Shown piece by piece: positions 24,534-31,116 of a stretch of 31,116 bases of DNA. The stretch is taken from contig JANXXV010000095.1 in NCBI GenBank assembly GCA_025350445.1, positions 1 to 31,116 of the forward strand, read 5' to 3'. The position numbers and the translations under genes are program-made. Every line of letters begins with the position of its first letter. The first letter of the stretch is position 1. Under the pieces are notes generated by a model. The model was not told the origin of the DNA, did not search any database, and saw nothing but the letters and a program-made list of their open reading frames with translations. The DNA is from Bryobacteraceae bacterium. GTDB lineage: Bacteria > Acidobacteriota > Terriglobia > Bryobacterales > Bryobacteraceae.

Positions 24534-25499
24534 TTACTCCGCCGGAAAAGCGGCAATCGCCGCCGCGCGCCGCCGCCGTCCACTGATCAAATACACGGCC
24601 GCGCGCAACTCCAGCAATGGGTCATCCGAAGGATCGATCCCATCCACGCGCGGGATGGGATCGAAAATAATTTGCTTCTGTTCCCGATCGCTGTCTGAAA
24701 CCGGCTCCATCAAAAAAACTCTACCCAGATCGAGCACAGTCCGGTCCTCGGGCCAGTGCACGGTGGCGTCGTCTATGACATCTCCGTCGTCTGCCAACTG
24801 AGCCAGAATGTGAAACGCGATTGGACCTTTACCAATTCTTTCCGCCAGTTCATCGAACAGAAAATTAGCGCTCCTGCCCGCGGCGGCGGCCTCGTCCAAA
24901 TGATGGTTGCCGGCCGCGGGGACAATCCGGTAGCGCCCATAGCGCCTGACGCCGTTCGCGTTTGTGAAACGCATGGCCGTTACACCGAAGTAGGATTCTC
25001 TGTAGAAACTGGACGGGGCGGGCTTAGGTGTCCGCACAAATGCCAGCGCCTTTGGATGCGTGCCCAGGAACCGCTCAATCGGGGACGGCGATGGCGATGA
25101 TGGACCGCTGGAGGCCAGCGCGCGCAGGAATTCCAGGAACTCCGCGCCTGTCCTGGTTGGAAATCCATCCGTCGAATGACTCACTATATCGGTGTGAACG
25201 TGTTCAGCAAGGTGGAAGCGAATGGCAAGTCCGCGCGGATTTGCATTGGGATCGTTGTCGGGCACCAGCGGAAGTCCGGTTGAGTCGGAGAAACGCACCG
25301 TTACCGGAGTGGAACTCCGATTGAAATGCGGTGCCCTTGTAAGTGAGGCCGCACCGGGCGAAGGCGTGAACGTTCCCTTCAGCATAGTTCCTTTGGCATG
25401 CGCTGGGCGAAAGCCGGGGTGTGCTCCAAAGATGGCATCGAATTGATGAATCAGATCGTCGCTGAGAGCCAGAAGCTTCTCGTCGGTGGGAAGCGGCAT
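24534..25499 (-). CDS. Catalase-family peroxidase, small SrpA-like type
   Basis: 321 residues from the ATG at 25499, chosen because AGGAGG lies 9 nt upstream; the open frame further upstream overlaps the glycosyltransferase gene and has no family similarity. Distal haem-pocket HAKGTMLKGTF puts His at about residue 34. NPRGLAIRF and DIVSHSTDGFPTRTGAEF follow, as in SrpA-type mini-catalases, and FDPIPRVDGIDPSDDPLLELRAAVY carries the likely proximal Tyr (about 303). Classical catalases are near 500 residues, so this is the short peroxidase-like form that lacks the C-terminal parts. It should use haem to reduce peroxides. No signal peptide is seen, so it is probably cytoplasmic. It lies 107 nt downstream of the glycosyltransferase on the same strand. 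Confidence 0.9.
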   Translation of the reverse strand: MPLPTDEKLLALSDDLIHQFDAIFGAHPGFRPAHAKGTMLKGTFTPSPGAASLTRAPHFNRSSTPVTVRFSDSTGLPLVPDNDPNANPRGLAIRFHLAEHVHTDIVSHSTDGFPTRTGAEFLEFLRALASSGPSSPSPSPIERFLGTHPKALAFVRTPKPAPSSFYRESYFGVTAMRFTNANGVRRYGRYRIVPAAGNHHLDEAAAAGRSANFLFDELAERIGKGPIAFHILAQLADDGDVIDDATVHWPEDRTVLDLGRVFLMEPVSDSDREQKQIIFDPIPRVDGIDPSDDPLLELRAAVYLISGRRRRAAAIAAFPAE

Positions 25500-25505
25500 T
25501 GTCAA

Positions 25506-25520
25506 GTTCCTCCTAGGAAC
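25506..25520 (-). promoter_or_regulatory. Perfect 6-bp hairpin overlapping the Shine-Dalgarno of the catalase-like gene
   Basis: Read on the minus strand, GTTCCT-AGG-AGGAAC forms a perfect stem with a three-base loop. The AGGAGG ribosome-binding site lies partly in the loop and partly in the 3' arm, so folding would hide it. The pairing is visible; any control of translation is inference. Confidence 0.5.
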
Positions 25521-25526
25521 AAATCT

Positions 25527-25556
25527 ACTATGCTCCTCGTCGGGACGACGGGGCAA
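25527..25556 (-). promoter_or_regulatory. Possible promoter for the catalase-like gene
   Basis: TTGCCC (25551-25556) and CATAGT (25527-25532) are 18 nt apart on the minus strand, each matching consensus at four of six bases. It would allow expression independent of the upstream glycosyltransferase operon. A weak candidate. Confidence 0.35.
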
Positions 25557-25606
25557 GCCTGCGGGATACGAATTCCAATCAGCCGCTTCACGCGTCCTTT
25601 CAAACC

Positions 25607-26824
25607 CTAAGCCGGCGCCAGGCCGGGTTGACCGCGGGGCGCCGGCTGCCGCGCGCATTTCTCCAGGCACATCCCATAAGCGGTATACACTTCCGCCTCG
25701 AAGACGTAGTCCCAGCAGAATTGCCGCGCATGCTCGCGGGCTGCACGGCGCATGTGGTTGAGCCTTTCGCCCTCATCCATCAAGACCCGCACGGCCGCGA
25801 TAAACTCATCCCCGGTGGAGGCGACAAAACCAGTCTCCCCGTGGCGTACCAGATACTTGGGGCCGCCGCTGCCGGTCACTATCGCCGGCACTCCGCTGGC
25901 CATGGCTTCGAGAACTACATTGCCATAGGTATCGGTATGCGAAGGGAATACGAAAACGTCCATGCCGGCATAGGCCCGCGCCAGCGCCTCTCCGGTGAGT
26001 ACCCCGGTGAACTCAGCACGGCTTAGATGCGATTCCAGCCACGCGCGTTCGCTGCCGTCGCCCACAATCAGTATCCGGAACGGCGCGGTGCCGGCCGCGG
26101 CCAGCGCCTCCTCCAAACGCGCCAGGAATCGCACATTCTTCTCCGGCGTCAGCCGTCCTACGAAGCCCAAGGTGAACGGACCGTTGGTGGGGCTACGGTG
26201 CGCTGGAGAGTAGGCGGTGGTGTCGATCCCGCGGGTCATTGGGAAGACCGGCTTCCCGGTGCGCCCGCCGATCAGGCGGAGTAGTTCCTGGTTTGGCGCC
26301 AGCGCGACGTGCGCCAACCTGTAGAACTCCAGCACCAGGTCCAGAATCCAGTGTTCGGCCTTTGCCGCAACCGCGGTGCGCCACTGCGGCGGGAGTGCGC
26401 CGCCGAGTTTCTCGATCCGCCGCGCTGCGAACTCGTGCAGGTTAGTGTGCCATGCCGCCACCAGTGGAACCCGCAGCACATGCGCGGCCCAGGCGCCGAT
26501 GGTGCCAAGGTCGCCCGGACTGGCAATGTGGATGATGTCCGGCTGAAATTCGCGCAGCGCGTCGAGCACCTCGTGCCGCCGCAGGAACAGCAATGGATCG
26601 AAGCTCAGATCCCGGTCCAGGCGTATGGCAAACCGGCCGCGTTTCAATTGCAGTGTCCCGCAGGGATTGGCCCGTTCGAACGATTCCGCCGGTCCGCAAT
26701 GAATGCTCAAGAAGGGGAGACCGCGGCGGCGGGCGAAGGCATCTAGTTGGCGGCAGGTCAGGGCAGCTCCGTTCACCTCGTGGAAGGAGTCGGCCAGCAG
26801 TGCGATCCGGGGCGCCTGGTTCAC
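25607..26824 (-). CDS. GT4-family glycosyltransferase (MgtA/SqdX-like)
   Basis: 405 residues in the GT-B fold. The acceptor half shows ADSFHEVNGA near the start and AAWHTNLHEF (123-132). The donor half has FVGRLTPEKN (221-230), VGDGSER (254-260) and TDTYGNVVLEAMASG (297-311), the nucleotide-sugar site of GT4 enzymes. The TDTYGN form is typical of mannosyltransferases of the MgtA type and of sulfoquinovosyltransferase SqdX; I cannot choose between them, and the donor sugar is unknown. No membrane segment is seen. Its start overlaps the stop of the PHP gene by ATGA (26821-26824), so the two proteins are probably made together. A glycolipid or cell-surface glycan product is likely by analogy. 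Confidence 0.88.
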   Translation of the reverse strand: MNQAPRIALLADSFHEVNGAALTCRQLDAFARRRGLPFLSIHCGPAESFERANPCGTLQLKRGRFAIRLDRDLSFDPLLFLRRHEVLDALREFQPDIIHIASPGDLGTIGAWAAHVLRVPLVAAWHTNLHEFAARRIEKLGGALPPQWRTAVAAKAEHWILDLVLEFYRLAHVALAPNQELLRLIGGRTGKPVFPMTRGIDTTAYSPAHRSPTNGPFTLGFVGRLTPEKNVRFLARLEEALAAAGTAPFRILIVGDGSERAWLESHLSRAEFTGVLTGEALARAYAGMDVFVFPSHTDTYGNVVLEAMASGVPAIVTGSGGPKYLVRHGETGFVASTGDEFIAAVRVLMDEGERLNHMRRAAREHARQFCWDYVFEAEVYTAYGMCLEKCARQPAPRGQPGLAPA

Positions 26825-27954
26825 GGCAGCACCTCACTGCTCGTCCGCATGGCCAGCCGCAGTGTCGAGCGAACGTGGCGGCTGCCCAGCAGGCGGATGA
26901 CCGACAGAAAGTTGCCCACGATTCCCGGCCCATCTCCGCTCCACACCGTCGAGAGCGGGCGGTCGGCGCCACCGGCGGTGCGGTAGAAGAAGCGGTCCGT
27001 CCAGCGTATACGCCCGGTATGCTCCGGATAGTCCCGCATCACGTCCCATATCGCTTCGGCGTAACGCTGCTTGTGTGGAACGCGGTAGTGAGGCAGGATC
27101 AGTACATCGCTGAGGCGGTCGTTCCGTACTTCGTCGATGAACTCCTCCAGACCCGCGGTGTTGGTGACGTTTAGCACCGCGTTCGGCTCGGAGCCGTGCC
27201 GGTCGCCGCCGGCCACCACCAATTGGCCAAGCGCCCGTGCAAGCGCGATCACCTCCTGGTTCTCCGCCCACGGCCGCATCCCGTTCAACTCGAATGCGTG
27301 CAGCCACGGACCGTATGCGGCCAGAAAATCGCGAACCAATTGACGGTGGCGGATTCCGCCGAGACCCTTCTCATCCCAGAGCGGGTGGTTGAACACCACC
27401 AGCACTCCCGGCATCTCCGCAAGCCCCGCCAGCAACTCCGCCAGCACCGCTTGGGCAGGCAAGGCAGTGTGCGCCGCCAATCGAGTCATCCAGCAGCGCG
27501 CACGGCCCCGCGGCAGGTTGTGTACGCCCAGGTGGAAGAACGACGGCCCATAGGGCACGGTCCACTCCACCGAGATAGGAGAGGTTGCGAAGTCCTCGAA
27601 CAGTTGAAGATGGTTCGCTGCCTCGATGTTGTCGTGGTCGGTGAGCGAAACAAGCGCGCTCAACCCGAGCAGGTCTTCGATCTGCCGGGTCTCCACCTGT
27701 ACTGCCTCCCGCTCGGACAGCGGCGGCGTCCAGTAGGCGTTCGTGTAGTCGGGCGGGTGTCCGTGGCGGCGTTCGTAGCTGCGTTCCTGAACGGCCACGC
27801 CCGCGCGCACAATGGGAATTGTCCTGGCCATGCGCGGGATGAAATCCAGGCTTTCCTTTGAATGCATGGTGTGACTGTGCAGAGATACCGCCGTCCGGAA
27901 TCGCCTTTGGACTCGCGGCTCTCGCCAGTAATAGTGGAACTGCGTCTGGTTCAT
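26821..27954 (-). CDS. PHP-domain metal-dependent hydrolase (phosphoesterase-like)
   Basis: 377 residues from the ATG at 27954. This start overlaps the previous stop in an ATGA and has AAAGGAG five bases upstream, the best ribosome-binding site in the region. PHP signatures are SLHSHT (H26, H28), LTDHDNIEA (D106, H107, D108), HLGVHNL (H141, H145), VFNHP (H190) and GGDRHG (D251, H253), which together supply the trinuclear metal site of the fold. A C-terminal segment of about 90 residues (GNFLSVIRLLGSRH) lies outside the PHP barrel and is of unknown role. PHP enzymes hydrolyse phosphate esters, but their substrates vary widely. Tight coupling to a glycosyltransferase suggests a phosphorylated sugar or lipid substrate; that is inference. 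Confidence 0.88.
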   Translation of the reverse strand: MNQTQFHYYWREPRVQRRFRTAVSLHSHTMHSKESLDFIPRMARTIPIVRAGVAVQERSYERRHGHPPDYTNAYWTPPLSEREAVQVETRQIEDLLGLSALVSLTDHDNIEAANHLQLFEDFATSPISVEWTVPYGPSFFHLGVHNLPRGRARCWMTRLAAHTALPAQAVLAELLAGLAEMPGVLVVFNHPLWDEKGLGGIRHRQLVRDFLAAYGPWLHAFELNGMRPWAENQEVIALARALGQLVVAGGDRHGSEPNAVLNVTNTAGLEEFIDEVRNDRLSDVLILPHYRVPHKQRYAEAIWDVMRDYPEHTGRIRWTDRFFYRTAGGADRPLSTVWSGDGPGIVGNFLSVIRLLGSRHVRSTLRLAMRTSSEVLP

Positions 27955-28892
27955 AGGGTCTCCTTTGGTATTGGTTCCGAATGCGGCGGAATGCGTTGCA
28001 GCGTGAGCCTGAGGAAAGATCTCGGCAGTAACTCGATGCGCAGGGGCAGCGGACTGGCGGCGTTTTCCATCCACAACCGGAACTGCGAAGCCGGTTTTGG
28101 CTTAGTGAGGCAGCGGAGCTGTCCTTTCAGACAGCGAACGGCTCCCGATGGCAGCTCCGTTTCCAGGCGCGGATGGTATCCCTCTTCGTTATAAACGTAG
28201 CCGGACTCGAAAACCGGCAAGTTGCACTCGATCCCGCGCAGAATGGAGTATAGAAAAGTGGCGGGCGCGGCGCCGGTGTCTGTCGCCGGCCAGGCTGTCT
28301 CATGCCACGCGGGCGGAGCCGACTCGAAGCTTAACCGGGCTAGGTCCAGCATGCGATGGTCCAGCGGCGAAGTGCCGGGGTTGCCGCGAAAAGTCGCCAC
28401 CCGGCTGCGCGTTCGCCCCGGCAGGTTCAAGCTGTCGATGGCGACGAACCAATGGCCGCCCCGGGAATCGCGAAGCGCCTGGCGCGCTTCCGCGGCGCTC
28501 TGCTCCGGGGAGTCGCTCATGAATCCCAGCACGGTCGCACGCCGCGGCTGCGGACCGTGTTCTTCTACCGCTTCCTGAATCCAGCCCGAACGGCTCATAC
28601 CTTGTGCGCGGTCCGGGTCTGAGAAGGCAGCGAATTTGAGTTCCAGCCGGCGTCCCTCGCCCTCACGCCACTGGCGAAGGGAGACGTGCGCCTCTCCAAC
28701 GCCGCTTCGCCGGACGACGGGAACGCCCCACAGCAGTACGGTGGCGTCCACCCGATAGCGTCCTTCGGCGGATTCCAGCTTTGGAGTGTCGCCGCGGCCG
28801 CTGCCCGGCGAATGAGTGGCAGCCAACAGACCCAGGCTCAGCAGCAGTTCGCGGCGGCTCAAACCCGGGCGGTGCGGAGGCGTATGACGCAT
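27951..28892 (-). CDS. Exported protein of unknown function with twin-arginine-like signal; possible DUF3108 relative
   Basis: 313 residues. The N-terminus has SRRELLLSLGLLA, a twin-arginine-type export signal. The mature part is strand-rich, with repeated extended segments (YRVDATVLLWGVPVVRRSGVG, RRLELKFAAFSDPDRAQG) and a C-terminal FRLWMENAASPLPLRIELL that recalls the closing strands of DUF3108 proteins. I cannot confirm that family. It is the first gene of the operon with the PHP and glycosyltransferase genes and overlaps the former by ATGA, which suggests an extracytoplasmic role in the same process. No strong ribosome-binding site precedes the ATG at 28892. Upstream bases contain a run of eight Gs (28991-28998). 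Confidence 0.75.
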   Translation of the reverse strand: MRHTPPHRPGLSRRELLLSLGLLAATHSPGSGRGDTPKLESAEGRYRVDATVLLWGVPVVRRSGVGEAHVSLRQWREGEGRRLELKFAAFSDPDRAQGMSRSGWIQEAVEEHGPQPRRATVLGFMSDSPEQSAAEARQALRDSRGGHWFVAIDSLNLPGRTRSRVATFRGNPGTSPLDHRMLDLARLSFESAPPAWHETAWPATDTGAAPATFLYSILRGIECNLPVFESGYVYNEEGYHPRLETELPSGAVRCLKGQLRCLTKPKPASQFRLWMENAASPLPLRIELLPRSFLRLTLQRIPPHSEPIPKETL

Positions 28893-29273
28893 GTGGACTT
28901 ATTTTCCAGCATCGACTTTACAGCCGCATTGCAGCGCCGTGAAGTTATCAAACATTTCTGCACCAAAATGTCGTTTTGGCGCGGGGGCGCGGGGGGGGCG
29001 GAAGACCAATATTACACACTATGAGATGCTCTTTGCTGCGATTGGTTTCATGGAAGGCGACTGCGTTCTGGCGCGAACCAGACGGCGAGAATCGCTGCCG
29101 CCGCCCGAAAGGACAATCGACTTGAGTCCGTGAACCCGTGCGCGACGATTTTCTTCCGGGTTTCGCTACCGGCGTAAAGGGCCTCGCCAGCCCGCGGTAA
29201 CCCTTCTCAGCAATGCCCGGAGCTTGACGTTGCTGGTGGCAAGATCATTTGACCCTGCCACCCCACAGATCAA
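28893..29273. other. Intergenic region without recognisable genes
   Basis: The region lies between the exported-protein operon and the zinc-ribbon pseudogene. The frames here are short, lack ribosome-binding sites and show no family features. The only oddity is the G-rich tract 28982-29001. I could not identify the operon promoter with confidence. Confidence 0.55.
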
Positions 29274-29714
29274 TTACGCCGCTTTGCGATTACGCGCGCA
29301 TGAAGACCCGGCGCAATAGTTTGTAGCAGCGTTCGCTTTGTGATCCGAACCCACAACTTTCAATGTCATACCAGCCATGCGTTCGTGGGAAGCGGCCTTT
29401 CCTTCAGATTGCCTTACCGCCTTTTGGTACTTCTCAGCCAAAAAGCCGCACCCAAAACCGCCAGCACGGTTCATGTAGGTGCGCCCACAATCTTTACCCA
29501 TCCCCAGGCTTGCTCAAAAACCTTAAATAGCACTTTCCGTCTCAATGATGTCCCGATCACGACTTTGACCGGTAAGCTGTTCTTTCACCTGTCCGCTTAT
29601 GTAGTCACCGAGCTGGAGGGGAGAGCCACATTTTCCGCAGAATGCCTGCTCCGCATTATCGTGGCCGCACTTGAAGCAGTTTTTAACCGATGCGGGTTGT
29701 GGCACGAAACCCAT
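29274..29714 (-). pseudogene. Broken gene for a zinc-ribbon membrane protein
   Basis: The minus strand starts with a clear zinc ribbon (NCFKCGHDN, FCGKCGSPL) and continues SGQVKEQLTGQSRDRDIIETESAI, then hits a stop at 29523-29525. Removing one T there restores the frame as KVFEQAWGWVKIVGAPT, as expected for this family. An in-frame TGA follows, then TVLAVLGAAFWL (a membrane segment), and a second shift leads to LAEKYQKAVRQSEGK. At least two frameshifts and one stop codon are therefore needed to read the protein, so it is almost certainly not functional. The equivalent of the usual start methionine (before KNC) is a GTT. Related proteins are common in Acidobacteria and their function is not established. 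Confidence 0.7.
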
Positions 29715-30346
29715 CGCAATACTAACGAACTTATTAATCTCCTAGGACAATTTGTACTGCAACTGTCTCCGCGAAGGGCCTCAGCATTGCAGCGAATCAT
29801 TAGTCATCAAAATGTATAACATGCGAAATGTCTGTAACGCGCACCGGCGAGCCTCGACAGCGGCCTACGAATCTTATGCTTCTGCCTTCTACTTGAAAGG
29901 ACGTGGATGCGGATATGCAGATCGCCGCCATCGGTGAACGGCAGTGTGTTCAGGCTGGAATCTTGAGGCGAAGCAACTGCCACAGGGACAATCGCCGCAA
30001 GTTTTTCCCGAGAGACCGCTAGTCAGATTTTGCCTAGCGCCGCATCCGGCATGTTTATAAGGAAGGGCGCCCCCGAAAAGCACGCGGATAGCGAACACTC
30101 TGGTTTCTCATGGTGAAATTCGGGGCAACAGTCGTGTACTGGAGATGAGGATTCGGTAGGCGATGCGGGGGAGCGAGCAAACAAACAAGGCGCTTGCTGA
30201 AATCAGCACCAGCACCATCAACAATGTCACGCAGGCTCTCACCATTTTGCCTGGGCGTTGCAGAACGGATTTGGAACGTGCGCATTATCCTGCGGACCTC
30301 AAATTGGCCCCGGCCCTGATGGTACCAACGTCGCCGAAAATAACAC
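29715..30346. other. Intergenic region upstream of the mer operon
   Basis: No protein family, RNA gene or insertion-sequence end is recognisable in these 630 bases. An open frame runs through the 3' part into merR from 30163, but its first 74 codons have no MerR-like content and it passes straight through the merR operator, so it is not used as the gene start. Confidence 0.6.
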
Positions 30347-30378
30347 TTGACCTTGTACCACTCTACAAGGTTTACCCT
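30347..30378 (+). promoter_or_regulatory. MerR-type operator/promoter (mer)
   Basis: TTGACC (30347-30352) and TACCCT (30373-30378) are separated by 20 nt, the long spacing typical of promoters that MerR-family proteins untwist. Between them lies a perfect dyad, CCTTGTA (30351-30357) and TACAAGG (30364-30370), centred at 30360.5. Transcription would begin about 30385, at the ATG of merR. This predicts autoregulated expression of merR and the following gene in response to mercury. Confidence 0.8.
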
Positions 30379-30384
30379 GAGAAT

Positions 30385-30795
30385 ATGGCAGAAGGAATGA
30401 CCAGAGGCGAACTGGCCAAACAAGGTCAAGTGAACTTCGAGACGATTCGGTTTTATGAAGAGGAAGGATTGCTCCCGAAGCCGCCCCGGTCAGCTTCCGG
30501 CTACCGCAAGTATCCGGGTACGGCGATACGGCGGCTGCAGTTCATCAAGAATGCCAAAGAGCTTGGTTTCTCTCTAAACGAGATTCGGGAACTATTGGAC
30601 TTGCAGGTGAGGCCGGAAAATGCCTGTGAAGACGTTCGCCGTAAAGCCGAAGCCAAGACGGTCGACGTGGATGAGAAAATTCGGCATCTCCAGGAGATTC
30701 GGAAGGCGCTAGTGAAGATTACAAATACCTGTTCCGGGCGGGGTCCGACCAGCGAGTGTTCGATTCTCCAATTCCTGAGTGAGGCGAAGACGTAA
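30385..30795 (+). CDS. merR: MerR, mercury-responsive transcriptional regulator
   Basis: 136 residues from the ATG at 30385. The winged helix-turn-helix (MTRGELAKQGQVNFETIRFYEEEG, then SGYRKYP) is followed by a dimerisation helix and a metal-binding loop. Cysteines 81, 116 and 125 have the spacing of Cys82, Cys117 and Cys126 that bind Hg(II) in Tn501 MerR, with exactly 34 residues between the first two and eight between the last two. The start was chosen from the promoter, which places the transcript start at or near this ATG, so the mRNA would be nearly leaderless; an ATG at 30397 is possible. The stop overlaps the next ATG (TAATG at 30793-30797). The dyad upstream indicates autoregulation. 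Confidence in mercury specificity is high. Confidence 0.92.
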   Translation: MAEGMTRGELAKQGQVNFETIRFYEEEGLLPKPPRSASGYRKYPGTAIRRLQFIKNAKELGFSLNEIRELLDLQVRPENACEDVRRKAEAKTVDVDEKIRHLQEIRKALVKITNTCSGRGPTSECSILQFLSEAKT

Positions 30796-31116
30796 TGACC
30801 CGGACGTGGAAACAGAACTTGCTCAGCGTTCCCGGCATTGGCATTGCGCTGTTGCCGAAGTTGGCCTGTCCGCTGTGTTGGCCGCTATACGCCGGAATCC
30901 TGTCTTCCGTTGGACTCGGGTTTTTGATTTCCGCAAAATACCTACTCCCGCTAACGACGGCATTCCTCATACTGTCGCTTTGGGTTCTGGCGTTTCGAGC
31001 GGAACAACGGCATGGCTTTCGTCCATTGCTGGTGGGACTTCTGGCTTCAGCGACGGTCCTGACAGGCAAATTTCATTTCGAGTCAAATTCGATGATGTAC
31101 AGCGGAGTCGGCCTTC
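30795..31116 (+). CDS. MerC/MerT-like mercury-resistance membrane protein (3' truncated by window edge)
   Basis: The 107 visible residues begin MTRTWKQNLLSVPGIG and contain two to four hydrophobic segments. The first holds LACPLCWPLY (C25, C28), a CXXC pair placed as in inner-membrane mercuric-ion transporters, followed by SSVGLGFLIS. Such proteins carry Hg(II) into the cytoplasm for reduction by MerA. The sequence is not close enough for me to choose between MerC and MerT, so no symbol is given. The gene overlaps merR by one base and is therefore part of the mer operon. It runs past base 31116; merA or other mer genes would be expected beyond the edge. Confidence 0.7.
   Translation, partial: MTRTWKQNLLSVPGIGIALLPKLACPLCWPLYAGILSSVGLGFLISAKYLLPLTTAFLILSLWVLAFRAEQRHGFRPLLVGLLASATVLTGKFHFESNSMMYSGVGL

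Noticed and set aside
24314..24583. Extending the cytochrome gene to 24583
   Set aside because: The additional 90 codons are Arg/Gly-rich without protein features, and an export signal starts only after the ATG at 24313.
30163..30384. Extending merR to the ATG at 30163
   Set aside because: The extra codons would run through the operator and -10 box, and they lack any MerR-like sequence; the gene then would be 74 residues longer than the family.

Overview
The window looks like chromosomal DNA of a GC-rich member of the Acidobacteriota, most likely near Candidatus Solibacter / Bryobacterales. I base this on family content only: a secreted cellulase-like protein ending in the Solibacter-type C-terminal domain (TIGR03437 style), two Oar-like TonB-dependent receptors of more than 1,000 residues, a CRTAC1-like FG-GAP/VCBS protein with an ASPIC/UnbV tail beside a TPR protein, and a TPR-multihaem cytochrome. 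No rRNA, tRNA, CRISPR array, intact insertion sequence or phage gene was seen.

Layout. 1-524: 3' part of a GntR/FCD regulator. 743-6046 (minus): a four-gene operon in which every junction is a 4-nt ATGA overlap. It encodes a P1B-type metal ATPase fused to an HflK-like SPFH domain, then HflC, a second HflK-like protein, and a small membrane-anchored protein. 6170-10974 (minus): two overlapping genes for secreted proteins, one with a repeat-rich (probably beta-propeller) part plus a PHP/DUF3604-like domain, the other a GH5-like glycosidase; a good promoter lies upstream. 11100-12011 has no gene but holds an inverted repeat with 10-nt periodicity. 12012-14857: a TPR gene and a CRTAC1-like gene converge and overlap by 7 bp. 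15021-22427: two large TonB-dependent receptors separated by decayed pieces of a second TPR gene and a second ASPIC/UnbV gene. 22643-24313 (minus): seven-haem cytochrome with TPRs. 24534-25499 (minus): small SrpA-like catalase-family peroxidase. 25607-28892 (minus): three genes joined by ATGA overlaps (Tat-type secreted protein, PHP phosphoesterase, GT4 glycosyltransferase). 29274-29714: broken zinc-ribbon membrane protein gene. 30347-31116: start of a mercury-resistance operon, with a MerR-type operator/promoter, merR with the Hg-binding cysteine triad, and a truncated MerC/MerT-like membrane protein.

How the genes work together. The ATPase/SPFH operon suggests a metal pump physically tied to an HflKC-type membrane scaffold. 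The two receptors, the GH5-like protein, the PHP/propeller protein and the CRTAC1/TPR pair fit an envelope specialised for polymer uptake and surface processing. The mer operon is a separate stress-response unit. Several start codons given here are downstream of the longest possible reading frame; they were chosen from ATGA overlaps, Shine-Dalgarno sequences, signal peptides and promoter positions. The most unusual item is the ATPase-HflK fusion operon; I cannot tell from sequence alone whether it has been described before.
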